Positions 8,662 to 17,184 of a DNA stretch of 64,000 bases are shown piece by piece. The notes under the pieces were generated by a model. It did no database searches, had not been told where the DNA came from, and saw only the letters and a list, made by a program, of their open reading frames with translations. The stretch covers positions 124,001 through 188,000 of the forward strand of contig NZ_JARFYM010000010.1 in the NCBI RefSeq assembly GCF_030272705.1, read 5' to 3'. Every line of letters begins with the position of its first letter. Position 1 is the first letter of the stretch. Source of the stretch: Rhizobium mayense (lineage in GTDB: Bacteria > Pseudomonadota > Alphaproteobacteria > Rhizobiales > Rhizobiaceae). Made by a program: the position numbers and the translations under genes.

Positions 8662-8901
8662 CTACAGCGTCGCGGCACCCTTTTGCTCGACATCGGCACC
8701 AAGCTGCCGCAGCACTTTCTCGATGACGCGCAGATCGTCCTGTAGGCCGTCGTCGGCGCTCATCATGCTTTCGCTGCCGGCGCGTTGGATGCCGCGGGCT
8801 TCGCTCTGGAGTTCGCGCAGGCGATCGATCTTTCGGCTACGCCGCAGACGGCTGTCGCCAAGAATATCCCTGATTGCTTGTTCCATGGCCGTAATCGGCA
8901 T
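8662..8901 (-). CDS. Small hypothetical protein, 79 aa
   Basis: A highly charged, mostly helical soluble protein (MPITAMEQAIRDILGDSRLR at the start, then repeated Arg/Glu/Leu spacing suggesting a helical hairpin or coiled coil). The ATG at 8901 follows a strong site (gagaggag) and is preferred over an upstream in-frame ATG at 8958, which has no site. It lies 75 bases downstream of the NlpC/P60 gene on the same strand. I recognise no family and propose no function. Confidence 0.65.
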   Translation of the reverse strand: MPITAMEQAIRDILGDSRLRRSRKIDRLRELQSEARGIQRAGSESMMSADDGLQDDLRVIEKVLRQLGADVEQKGAATL

Positions 8902-8976
8902 GATGTTTCTCCTCTCGATCAAGGTATTCAACCGAGGGAGTAACGGGTTAAAACCCATGCCGGTTCCGGTCGGGCC

Positions 8977-9831
8977 TCAGTCCCGAAGGCGGCGATAACC
9001 GGTCGGCTGCTGGTAGAGCCAGCCGATTCGCTCCACGGCGGCAGCGAAATTCTCGCGCGCCACGGTCATGGTATGGCCGTTGGCATGGACGATGGTTTTC
9101 TCGTCTTCCATGATGGCCACGTGCCCCTTCCAGAAGACGAAATCACCGCGCCTCAGCTCTTCGCGCGCTATCGGCTCGCCGAGGCCGGCGGCCTGCATGT
9201 CCGTATCGCGCGGCGCGACGCGGCCCGTCATCAACAATGCGAGCTGCACGAGGCCGGAACAATCAATGCCGAGGCCCGAGCGGCCGCCCCAGAGATAGGG
9301 CGTTTCCAGGAACCGCAGGGCGACATCGACAAAGTCGCCACCGTCATTGTAGCCGATCGGCTGCACATGCTTGGCAAAGATGGCCGCGCCGCCTTCCAGG
9401 ACGACATAATGGTTGCCCCGTACCTCGGCCGTACCTGTAACGCGCACGCGGCTGCCCATGGACAGCACATCGGTGTGGGGCTTACGGAGCTCCGGCTCGG
9501 GATAGAGAAAGGTCCGCTGCGTCACGACGATATGGGTCGGTGCTGCCTGTTCTCTCAGGATCGCCTTTTCGGGCAGATAGCCGACATAACCATCCGACGC
9601 CGCTTTCACCCAACACCATCCATCCCTGCGCTCGAAGACATCGACGTCCTCGCCAAACAAAAGCTCGGTATCGATGCCGCGCGCCAGATCCGGCTGCGGG
9701 CGAAGGGCGACAACGGGAACGACGACTTGGGCCTTGCTGCCTTCGACAAAACGGTCGGCCTCGACCTTGCCCTGGAGAGAGGCATCGGCGAGATCGGGCC
9801 GGAAAGCGTTGAGGCGGCGGTCGAGCGTCAT
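8977..9831 (-). CDS. NlpC/P60 family cell-wall hydrolase with SH3-like domains
   Basis: A 284-aa protein with two bacterial SH3-like modules (about residues 35-95 and 98-158) followed by an NlpC/P60 cysteine peptidase domain (about 165-284). The catalytic Cys191 is in GIDCSGL, the His237 in KGHVAIM, and the third polar residue is probably His249 (IVHANGH). Family members cut D-Glu-diaminopimelate bonds in peptidoglycan peptides. No clear signal peptide is visible, which suggests action on recycled muropeptides in the cytoplasm or an unusual export route. It starts 11 bases after the MarR gene ends and shares its operon with an aminopeptidase. Confidence 0.88.
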   Translation of the reverse strand: MTLDRRLNAFRPDLADASLQGKVEADRFVEGSKAQVVVPVVALRPQPDLARGIDTELLFGEDVDVFERRDGWCWVKAASDGYVGYLPEKAILREQAAPTHIVVTQRTFLYPEPELRKPHTDVLSMGSRVRVTGTAEVRGNHYVVLEGGAAIFAKHVQPIGYNDGGDFVDVALRFLETPYLWGGRSGLGIDCSGLVQLALLMTGRVAPRDTDMQAAGLGEPIAREELRRGDFVFWKGHVAIMEDEKTIVHANGHTMTVARENFAAAVERIGWLYQQPTGYRRLRD

Positions 9832-9842
9832 GAATATGCTCC

Positions 9843-10199
9843 TTACACTGATAGTTTGCGGCCTTGCTCGATGATGAGATCACCGAGCTTTTCCAGATAG
9901 AGCGCGCCGGTGACGGTGCGCTTGATGATGACATTACGACGATCGCGCTCATCACGCACGCGATCAACCAGCCCCATCTCGCCCATCGTATCCAGGGCGC
10001 GGGTGATGACCGGCTTGGTTACGCCAAGCGTTGCGGCAAGCCCCCGCACCGTATGCGGCGGCGGCACGAGATAGATTTGCAGGAGGATCGCCATCTGTCG
10101 AAGGGTCAGATCATGGTCCTCGCGACGCACCTGCTCGAGCGCCACGCCATGCCAGAGGCCGAGAGCCTGCGAGGCAGAGAGTTCAAGCGGCAAAGGCAA
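9843..10199 (-). CDS. MarR family transcriptional regulator
   Basis: A 118-aa winged-helix regulator. The DNA-binding core is TVRGLAATLGVTKPVITRAL, followed by a MGEMGLVDRVRDERDRRNVII wing. The start is uncertain: a stop codon lies just upstream in frame, so the TTG at 10199 (or 10193) must be used, without a strong ribosome site. It sits between the aminopeptidase and NlpC/P60 genes and may control this small operon. The ligand is unknown. Confidence 0.78.
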   Translation of the reverse strand: MPLPLELSASQALGLWHGVALEQVRREDHDLTLRQMAILLQIYLVPPPHTVRGLAATLGVTKPVITRALDTMGEMGLVDRVRDERDRRNVIIKRTVTGALYLEKLGDLIIEQGRKLSV

Positions 10200-10285
10200 C
10201 CCCGGGGATCGTTACGCTGCCGTTTCAGTTTCGGCCAAGATCATGGCGGATTCAAGGGGACTAACGGCGAAACGATCTGTGGCCG

Positions 10286-10433
10286 CCTCGTGGTTCGAGG
10301 CCTTGCCGCCTACGCTAGCGCTGCGGCAACAAGGCACCTCACCATGAGGCGGAGCGAATTCGCAACCGGCAAGAGGAGCAGCCCTCATGGTGAGGTGCGA
10401 AGGCCCGCAGGACCGTAGCCTCGAACCACGAGG
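10286..10433. repeat. Nested inverted-repeat element between aminopeptidase and MarR genes
   Basis: Two perfect 16-bp inverted pairs are nested: the outer arms 10286-10301 (cctcgtggttcgaggc) with 10418-10433, and the inner arms 10334-10349 (gcacctcaccatgagg) with 10383-10398. The central part (10350-10382) is unique. The whole 148-bp block can fold into a cruciform-like double-stem structure. It looks like a small non-coding mobile or dispersed palindromic element of the type scattered in rhizobial genomes. Confidence 0.7.
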
Positions 10434-10451
10434 GCGGGCAGCGCGTCGCCC

Positions 10452-11843
10452 CTATCGCACACTCTGCCGGATATGGTGATAGAGTGCCCGGATAGCCTGT
10501 GCCTCGCCGCCGCCTGGGGAGTGGGGACGCTCGTTCTGTGCCCAGCCGTAAATGTCGAAATGCACCCAGCTCGACGTATTTGTCACGAAGCGCTTCAGGA
10601 ACAAAGCGGCCGTGATCGAGCCGGCCATGCCGCCGGAGGGCGCGTTGGTGATATCGGCAAATTTGGCGCGGATATCCTTGTCGTAGCCCATGTAGAGCGG
10701 CATGCGCCACAGCGGGTCGTCCGTCTCCAGGCTCGCCTCGGTTAGATCGCGAGCGAGATCGTTGTCGTCGGTGAAGAAGGGCGGCAGGTCGGGGCCGAGC
10801 GCGACACGGGCAGCGCCCGTCAGCGTCGCCATATCGATCATCAGATCGGGCGCTTCTTCGTCGGCATAGGCAAGTGCATCGGCGAGGATCAACCGTCCCT
10901 CGGCATCGGTATTGTCGATCTGTACCGTCAGGCCCTTGCGGCTCTTGTAGATGTCGCCGGGACGGAAGGCATTGGACGAAATCGAGTTTTCGACAACGGG
11001 AATGATGACGCGCAGGTCGACCTTGAGCTTGGCGTCCATGATCATCAGCGCTAGGCCCATGACATTGGCGGCGCCGCCCATGTCCTTCTTCATCAACAGC
11101 ATCGAGGATGCCGGCTTGATGTCGAGGCCGCCGGTGTCGAAGCAGACGCCCTTGCCGACCAGCGTGATGCGGCGATGCCCCTTCTTGCCCCAGCGCAGCT
11201 CCAGCAGGCGCGGGGCATCGGCGCTGGCGCGCCCGACCGTATGCACCAACGGGAAATTCTCCTTCAGGAGGTCGTCGCCGATGATGACCGACATTTCCGC
11301 CTTGTAATGCTCGGCGAGCGCCCGGAAAGCAGCTTCGAGCTGTTCCGGCCCCATGTCGTTGGTCGGCGTGTTGATGAGGTCGCGGGCGAGGAAGACGCCG
11401 GCGAGCTGGCGCTTGATATCGGCGGCGTCGGCGTCGCGCGGGATCATCAGCGTCGGCGGGGTTGCCTTTTCCGATTTGTAGCGCTCGAACCGGTAGCTGC
11501 CGAGACCGAACCCGAGCGAAAGCCGGTTTGCCGTCAGCGGCGCAGTCTCGATATGCCAATCGCCCGCCGGCAGGCCGCGCGCCAGCTTGCCGGTCAGGAA
11601 TGGCTGTTCCGAAGGGTTGGAGCCGAGGCCGAACAATGCGCCGCCGAGATGACCTTCTTCCGTCGGAATCAACAGCAGCGAGCCGCTTTCGGCCTTGTAA
11701 CCGGCCTTGCGCGCCCAATCGAGCGCGATGGGATCGATGGTGCCGGTCTCGATATGGGCCGGGGTGACCGCAAAGATCGGCAGCGTTGCGCCGCCCTTCG
11801 AATTGAAGGGGCTGGCGCGCTCGATGAATTGATAGGGGGCCAT
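10452..11843 (-). CDS. Leucyl aminopeptidase family protein (M17)
   Basis: A 463-aa di-metal aminopeptidase. The C-terminal catalytic part carries VGKGVCFDTGGLDIKP (metal ligands), MKKDMGGAANVMGLAL and the M17 signature NTDAEGRLILADALAYA. The N-terminal half is the usual variable regulatory domain. The enzyme releases N-terminal residues from peptides in the cytoplasm. It is transcribed towards the MarR and NlpC/P60 genes, with the palindromic element in between. A joint role in recycling cell-wall or imported peptides is inference from the neighbours. Confidence 0.92.
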   Translation of the reverse strand: MAPYQFIERASPFNSKGGATLPIFAVTPAHIETGTIDPIALDWARKAGYKAESGSLLLIPTEEGHLGGALFGLGSNPSEQPFLTGKLARGLPAGDWHIETAPLTANRLSLGFGLGSYRFERYKSEKATPPTLMIPRDADAADIKRQLAGVFLARDLINTPTNDMGPEQLEAAFRALAEHYKAEMSVIIGDDLLKENFPLVHTVGRASADAPRLLELRWGKKGHRRITLVGKGVCFDTGGLDIKPASSMLLMKKDMGGAANVMGLALMIMDAKLKVDLRVIIPVVENSISSNAFRPGDIYKSRKGLTVQIDNTDAEGRLILADALAYADEEAPDLMIDMATLTGAARVALGPDLPPFFTDDNDLARDLTEASLETDDPLWRMPLYMGYDKDIRAKFADITNAPSGGMAGSITAALFLKRFVTNTSSWVHFDIYGWAQNERPHSPGGGEAQAIRALYHHIRQSVR

Positions 11844-11990
11844 AACTGTCCTTTGGCAATGATTTCAGGGAATCGCGGGTTAACTCTCTGTTAGGGTTAA
11901 CAGATTATTGCTGGAGCGAACATTGCGTCAAACCTTTCCCTGTTCCGATTCGAGGCCAGGCGCAGGACTCAGCATTCCGGGATAGGCGCT

Positions 11991-12815
11991 ATGGCCACTT
12001 CATCAATCACGTCTTCGCTCAAGACTTTTCTTTTCCATGGCGCTTCCGCAGCACTTGTGGCGCTTGCGCTTGCCGGCTGCTCGACGACCGGAAAAGACAA
12101 GATGACCACTGGCTCGATCCCGACGGTGTCGAAGCCCGTCGATGAGATGAACAGCTCGGATATCGCTCAAGCGACCCTTACCCTGGGCAAAGCTTACGAC
12201 GCAAATCCGAAGGATCGCGATACCGGCATCAACTACGCCAATGTTCTCCGTATGAGCGGCCGAAACGACCAGGCGCTGGCCGTCATGCAGCAAGTGGCGA
12301 TCGCCCACCCCAACGACAACGGCGTGCTGGCTGCCTATGGCAAGGCGCAGGCGGCGGCCGGACAGCTCAACGAAGCGCTCGCGACGATCGACCGTGCGCA
12401 GACGCCGGACCGCCCGGACTGGCGGCTGGTTTCGGCGGAAGGCGCGATCCTCGACCAGCTCGGCCGCTCGGCCGAGGCGCGCGGCAAATACCGCGATGCC
12501 CTTGTGCTGCAGCCGAACGAGCCTTCGATTCTTTCCAATCTCGGCATGTCCTATGTGCTGACGGGTGACCTCAAGACCGCTGAAAGCTATCTTCGCTCCG
12601 CCGTCAGCCAGCCGGCGGCCGACAGCCGCGTGCGCCAGAACCTCGCTCTCGTTGTCGGGCTGCAGGGCCGCTTCCCTGAGGCCGAACAGATCGCCCGCCA
12701 GGAACTGACGCCACAGCAGGCGAACGCCAATGTCGCCTATCTGCGCTCCATGCTGGCGCAGCAGAATTCCTGGCAGAAACTCGCCGCCGGCGACGCCAAG
12801 AAAGCGGTAAACTAA
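11991..12815 (+). CDS. tadD: TadD-like tetratricopeptide lipoprotein of the Tad pilus
   Basis: A 274-aa outer-membrane lipoprotein candidate: a hydrophobic signal ends in a lipobox LAGC with Cys30. TPR-like helix pairs follow (for example NYANVLRMSGRNDQALAVMQ, AYGKAQAAAGQLNEALATID, and a SNLGMSYVLTGDLKTAESYL unit). TadD proteins act as pilotins or assembly factors for the secretin of Tad systems. The position near the Tad operon supports the assignment, although a LysE gene lies between and it reads in the opposite direction, so it needs its own promoter. Confidence 0.8.
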   Translation: MATSSITSSLKTFLFHGASAALVALALAGCSTTGKDKMTTGSIPTVSKPVDEMNSSDIAQATLTLGKAYDANPKDRDTGINYANVLRMSGRNDQALAVMQQVAIAHPNDNGVLAAYGKAQAAAGQLNEALATIDRAQTPDRPDWRLVSAEGAILDQLGRSAEARGKYRDALVLQPNEPSILSNLGMSYVLTGDLKTAESYLRSAVSQPAADSRVRQNLALVVGLQGRFPEAEQIARQELTPQQANANVAYLRSMLAQQNSWQKLAAGDAKKAVN

Positions 12816-12821
12816 AGCGGT

Positions 12822-13466
12822 TCAGCGCCAGATATGCCGTGGCAGGCCTTCGGCCACAAGCCGAACGCCGAGCGCGCCCATGACGGTGCCCGCGATCCTG
12901 TCGATCCAAAGCTTGGCTCCGAGATAGAGCGAGCGCGGACGGTTCGACGAAAAGGCGATGGTCACCACCGTATACCAACCCACCTCGACGGCGAAGACCG
13001 CCAGCGGCACTGCGAGCATCAGCCCAGGAGCAGGTTGTGCCGGCAGAAGCGCTGCAAAAATGCTGCCATAGAAAATGGCCGTCTTCGGATTGCTGAGCTG
13101 CGTTCCCAGCGCAAACCAGAAATTACGCCTGACGCTTCCGCCGGATGGCGTCACCGGGGCATCGAGAGCGAGATCATGGGCCGCACTCCGCCAAATGCGG
13201 ATGCCGATATAGATCAGATACAGGCCACCGGCGACCTTAAGGGCAAGATAAAGCCATTCGACCTGCATCAGCAGTGCGTTCAACCCGAACAGCGTCAAGG
13301 TCGCGAAGGTCACGCTGCCAACGCCCATGCCGAGCGCGGCGGCAAGGCCAGCCCTGCGCGAACGGGAAACGGCTATGCGGGAAACGAGAACAAAACTCGG
13401 GCCGGGACTGATCGCCCCGATGAGAACGGCGGCGACGACGCTGAAAAAGATGGCTATGGACGACAT
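12822..13466 (-). CDS. LysE/RhtB family exporter
   Basis: A 214-aa inner-membrane protein with about six helices. The start MSSIAIFFSVVAAVLIGAIS followed by PGPSFVLVSR is the family signature, and GLYLIYIGIRIWR follows. The ATG at 13466 is preceded by an excellent site (gggagga); an upstream in-frame start at 13598 has none. Members export amino acids or homoserine lactone-like compounds. It stands between tadD and tadC with no functional link to the pilus that I can see. Its stop lies 6 bases from the convergent tadD stop. Confidence 0.88.
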   Translation of the reverse strand: MSSIAIFFSVVAAVLIGAISPGPSFVLVSRIAVSRSRRAGLAAALGMGVGSVTFATLTLFGLNALLMQVEWLYLALKVAGGLYLIYIGIRIWRSAAHDLALDAPVTPSGGSVRRNFWFALGTQLSNPKTAIFYGSIFAALLPAQPAPGLMLAVPLAVFAVEVGWYTVVTIAFSSNRPRSLYLGAKLWIDRIAGTVMGALGVRLVAEGLPRHIWR

Positions 13467-13599
13467 GCGGATCCTCCCGATACGAATGGCGTCCGGGCGA
13501 ACAGCGCTCTTCTGCCGCGCCGATGCCATCCATCTCACATCGCCGATGACGCCGGATTGCAACTTAATCAGGCCCGACACCTGCGGCAAGTTTTCCATC

Positions 13600-14580
13600 T
13601 CAGAATTTATCCATCACCTGGATAGCCGCCGGGCCGAGAATAACGGCCATGAGAACGGGCAGGAAAAAGACGATCATCGGCACGGTCAGTTTCGGTGGCA
13701 AGGCGGCCGCCTTCTTTTCCGCCTCGTTCATGCGTTCGTCGCGACTTTCCTGCGCCAGAACGCGCAGCGCCTGTGAGACCGGCGTGCCGTAGCGTTCTGC
13801 CTGGATCAGTGCCTGCGTCACCGATTTGACGATTTCGATCTGGGTCCGGCTAGCGAGATTGTCGAACGCGGCGCGACGATCCTGCAGGAAGGAGAGTTCC
13901 GCCGTGGTCAACACCATTTCTTCTGCAAGCGGCGGCGATTGCTCCGACATCTCCTCTGAGACGCGGCGCATACCGGCCTCGATGGAAATGCCCGATTCCA
14001 CGCAAATCAGCATCAGGTCGAGCGCATCCGGCCAGGCGCGCTTGATGGACTTTTGCCGCTTGGTCACGAGATTGGAAATATAGATGTTCGGCGCGTAGAA
14101 GCCGAGATAGGCGGCGCCGATGACGCCGAGAAGGCGGATCGCGAACGGCTTGGCGGCGAAATAGCCAAGGACGAAAACGAAAATGACGGCAACCGTCAAA
14201 AACAGGAACGGCAGCAGAAAGCGCGCCACCAGAAATATGTTCAACGCATTTTCCGAGCGCAGACCGGCGGCCCGGAGCCGATTGACCGTATTGGCATCCA
14301 CAAGGGCATTGCGGAGATTGAAGCGTTCGACGATCTGGCGGACATTGTGGTTGTTCTGGCTGCGCAACGACGCCTTGCTGCCGTCGCTGTTCAGCCGGGC
14401 GCGTTCCCGGGCGCGGATTTGCTCGCGCTCGGTCGAAACGGCTTTCATCCGCTTGTTGAGGTCGCCGCGCTCCAGGAAGGGCACCGCGATCGTGTAGAAG
14501 GTGGCGAAGACGGCGATTGCCACGAATACGGCAAGAAGCATGCCGGGATCGGTCAATTTGCTGGCGATATCGGAGGACAT
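13600..14580 (-). CDS. tadC: Tad pilus platform protein TadC (CtpI-like)
   Basis: A 326-aa inner-membrane protein of the type II secretion F family. Hydrophobic segments near the N-terminus, the middle (LPFLFLTVAVIFVFVLGYF) and the extreme C-terminus (VPMIVFFLPVLMAVILGPAA) enclose a cytoplasmic F domain (AWPDALDLMLICVESGISIE). With TadB it forms the platform on which the ATPase polymerises Flp pilin. It is the last gene of the nine-gene leftward operon, 20 bases after tadB. Confidence 0.92.
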   Translation of the reverse strand: MSSDIASKLTDPGMLLAVFVAIAVFATFYTIAVPFLERGDLNKRMKAVSTEREQIRARERARLNSDGSKASLRSQNNHNVRQIVERFNLRNALVDANTVNRLRAAGLRSENALNIFLVARFLLPFLFLTVAVIFVFVLGYFAAKPFAIRLLGVIGAAYLGFYAPNIYISNLVTKRQKSIKRAWPDALDLMLICVESGISIEAGMRRVSEEMSEQSPPLAEEMVLTTAELSFLQDRRAAFDNLASRTQIEIVKSVTQALIQAERYGTPVSQALRVLAQESRDERMNEAEKKAAALPPKLTVPMIVFFLPVLMAVILGPAAIQVMDKF

Positions 14581-14600
14581 GTCTCGGCGTCTCCTTCAGG

Positions 14601-15608
14601 TCAAATCTCGAAATTGACCATGTTGCGCATGATGTAGATGCCGAATGACATCCAGATGCCGGCGGCGCCCAGGATCAGATGGCCGCGCGGATCGACGAAA
14701 AGAATCCTCATATATTGCGGCGAGGTCAGGTAGACGAGCGTCGCGACAATGAACGGCAGCGCACCGATTATGACGGCCGAGGCTTTTGCTTCCATCGACA
14801 GTGCAGTCACCTTCGCTTTCATCTTCTTGCGCTCGCGCAGCACGCGCGAGAGGTTGCCCAGCGCTTCTGACAGGTTACCGCCGGCCTGCGCTTGGATGGC
14901 GATGACGATCGAAAAAAAGTTCACCTCTTGGAGAGGCATATGATTGTTCATGCGCGCGCAGGCGTCGGTCATGCTGAGGCCGACCTGTTGGGCTTCTACG
15001 ACCCGCCGAAATTCCGATTTGACGGGTTCGCGGGCCTCGGCTGCCACAAGGCGCACGGCGTCATTGAGCGGCAGGCCCGAACGGAGCGAGCGGGTGATGA
15101 GGTCGAGCGCATTGGGAAATTCGTCCAGGAACTTGTTCTGCCGGCGCTTGATGAGGAAGCCGACGACCCAGCGCGGCAAGCCGAAGGCGGCGGCAAACGG
15201 CAGACCGAGCACCACGGCGAGCGGGGCGTGGATCAGGAAGAGGACAACCATGACGAAAAGGCCGAACAGGACGCCGAAGAGATAGAAACGTGCTGGCGTC
15301 AGCGACAAGCCGGCATGTCCGAGCCGCATCTTCAACGATTGTTTCTTCTTGGTGTTCTCCAACTGGCGCTTTTCCAGATCCTTCAGCGAATCCTGCACCG
15401 ATTTGCGCCGTTTCGACATTTCCTGCACACGGTCGCGCGCTGCCTTGACCTTCGTGCGGTCGGTCTCGGCCGATTTGATGCGGTTGACTCGGCTGTCGGC
15501 CTTTTTCTGTGTCTCGATCCGAGAATAGAGGACGGCATAGCAGACCGCCGCCGCGGAGACGGCTGCGAGCACGACAATCAAAAGCACTACCGGATCGGCA
15601 CCGAACAT
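14601..15608 (-). CDS. tadB: Tad pilus platform protein TadB (CtpH-like)
   Basis: A 335-aa type II secretion F family inner-membrane protein. A single N-terminal helix (VVLLIVVLAAVSAAAVCYAV) is followed by a long, strongly basic helical region, two central membrane helices, and the F domain (FPNALDLITRSLRSGLPLND, then RMNNHMPLQEVNFFSIVIAI). I take the ATG at 15608 (MFGADPVV) because it follows the ATPase stop by 10 bases; a longer frame upstream overlaps cpaF. It pairs with TadC. Confidence 0.92.
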   Translation of the reverse strand: MFGADPVVLLIVVLAAVSAAAVCYAVLYSRIETQKKADSRVNRIKSAETDRTKVKAARDRVQEMSKRRKSVQDSLKDLEKRQLENTKKKQSLKMRLGHAGLSLTPARFYLFGVLFGLFVMVVLFLIHAPLAVVLGLPFAAAFGLPRWVVGFLIKRRQNKFLDEFPNALDLITRSLRSGLPLNDAVRLVAAEAREPVKSEFRRVVEAQQVGLSMTDACARMNNHMPLQEVNFFSIVIAIQAQAGGNLSEALGNLSRVLRERKKMKAKVTALSMEAKASAVIIGALPFIVATLVYLTSPQYMRILFVDPRGHLILGAAGIWMSFGIYIMRNMVNFEI

Positions 15609-15618
15609 CGGGGAAGTC

Positions 15619-17103
15619 CTATTTCGACTTGTTTTCCATTTCGTCGAGGGCAGCAGCCAAGCGCTTTTCCTCGTTGTAATAGCGGGCACGGTCCCAGAAA
15701 TGCGGCTTGCCGATGCCGGTCGACATATGCCGGCCGATGATGCGACCGCTCGCATCTTCGCCTTCGATCTCGTAGCGCATCAGGTCCTGGGTGATAATCA
15801 CATCGCCTTCCATGCCGATCACCTCGGTGATCTGGGTGATGCGGCGCGAACCGTCACGCAGACGGGCGGCCTGGATCACGACGTCGACGGAGGTTGAGAT
15901 GATTTCGCGCACCGTCTTGGCCGGCAGGCTGAAGCCGCCCATCGCAATCATCGATTCCATACGGCTCAGGCATTCGCGCGGCGTATTTGCATGGATCGTG
16001 CCCATCGAGCCGTCATGGCCGGTGTTCATCGCCTGCAACAGGTCGAAGACTTCCGGTCCGCGCACTTCGCCGACGATGATGCGTTCAGGACGCATGCGCA
16101 GGCAGTTCTTGACAAGATCGCGCATGGTGATCTCACCCTCGCCTTCGATGTTCGGAGGGCGGGTTTCGAGGCGGACAACATGCGGCTGCTGCAATTGCAG
16201 TTCGGCCGTGTCCTCGCAGGTGATGACGCGCTCGTCGCGATCGATGTAGTTAGTCAGGCAGTTCAAAAGCGTCGTCTTACCGGAGCCGGTACCGCCGGAA
16301 ATGACGACATTGCAACGAACGCGGCCGATGATCTGCAGCAGCGTGGCGCCCTCCGGCGTGATGGCGCCAAAACGGACGAGCTGGTCGAGCGTCAGCTTGT
16401 CCTTCTTGAATTTGCGGATGGTAAGCGCCGGGCCGTCGATCGACAGCGGCGGAGCGATGACGTTGACGCGCGATCCGTCCGGCAGGCGGGCGTCGCAGAT
16501 CGGGCTCGATTCATCGACGCGACGGCCGACCTGGCTCACGATGCGCTGGCAGATGGAAAGAAGCTGGGCATTGTCGCGGAAGCGGATTTCCGATTCGACC
16601 GTTTTGCCACCGACTTCGATGAAGGTCTGGCCCGCGCCGTTGACCATGATGTCGGCGATGTCGTCGCGGGCAAGCAGCGGCTCCAGCGGACCGTAACCGA
16701 GGACGTCGTTGCAGATATCCTCGAGCAGCTCTTCCTGCTCGGAGATCGACATCGCGAAGTTCTTGATGGTGATGATGTCGTTGACGATGTCGCGGATTTC
16801 CTCGCGCGCCGCCTCCGCATCGAGCTTGGAGAGCTGCGACAGATCGATCGTATCGATCAGCGCGGAAAAGACCTGCGATTTGGTGTCGTAATATTCCTCG
16901 GTGCGCACCGGCCGGCGGCGTGTCGGCGTCTGCATCGAAGGCGGTGCCACCTGCTGGCGCTGTTGCGACCCCTCGCGCGCCGGCTCGACCAGCACAGTCG
17001 ATGCCGCCGGCGCCGCAGCAGCGGAGGGTGCGCGCGGCGGCGACGGCGGAGCCGCTATGCCGCCGCTCTTTGCAGGACCATCATTTCCGCGTCTGCCAAA
17101 CAT
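15619..17103 (-). CDS. cpaF: Tad secretion ATPase CpaF/TadA (CtpG-like)
   Basis: A 494-aa GSPII_E family ATPase that powers Flp pilus assembly. A disordered Pro/Ala-rich N-terminus (residues 10-60) leads to the N-domain, then Walker A GGTGSGKTTLL (about 270-280), an Asp/Glu box near ITCEDTAELQL, MRPERIIVGEVRG (Walker B) and a His box near GTIHANT. CpaF works at the cytoplasmic face with TadB/TadC. It lies downstream of cpaE, separated by an 81-base gap holding a hairpin repeat. Confidence 0.95.
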   Translation of the reverse strand: MFGRRGNDGPAKSGGIAAPPSPPRAPSAAAAPAASTVLVEPAREGSQQRQQVAPPSMQTPTRRRPVRTEEYYDTKSQVFSALIDTIDLSQLSKLDAEAAREEIRDIVNDIITIKNFAMSISEQEELLEDICNDVLGYGPLEPLLARDDIADIMVNGAGQTFIEVGGKTVESEIRFRDNAQLLSICQRIVSQVGRRVDESSPICDARLPDGSRVNVIAPPLSIDGPALTIRKFKKDKLTLDQLVRFGAITPEGATLLQIIGRVRCNVVISGGTGSGKTTLLNCLTNYIDRDERVITCEDTAELQLQQPHVVRLETRPPNIEGEGEITMRDLVKNCLRMRPERIIVGEVRGPEVFDLLQAMNTGHDGSMGTIHANTPRECLSRMESMIAMGGFSLPAKTVREIISTSVDVVIQAARLRDGSRRITQITEVIGMEGDVIITQDLMRYEIEGEDASGRIIGRHMSTGIGKPHFWDRARYYNEEKRLAAALDEMENKSK

Positions 17104-17128
17104 GCCGTCGATCCAATTCTACGCTGGA

Positions 17129-17172
17129 GCATGATGTCAAAAGTGCGAACCGGCTTTCGAACACGATCATGC
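17129..17172. repeat. Short hairpin repeat inside the Tad operon
   Basis: The arms gcatgat (17129-17135) and atcatgc (17166-17172) enclose a core with aaaagtgcgaaccggctttcg. The arrangement (arm, cgaaaagtg-like box, ggtttttcg-like box, arm) is the same as in the larger element at 46878-46929, so both seem to belong to one rhizobial repeat family. It sits between cpaE and cpaF, where it could be a processing site in the operon mRNA. Confidence 0.5.
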
Positions 17173-17184
17173 GAAATCAAACAA

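Noticed and set aside
10286..10433. CRISPR-like repeats
   Set aside because: The repeated words are inverted and nested, occur twice only, and have no regular spacers or cas genes.
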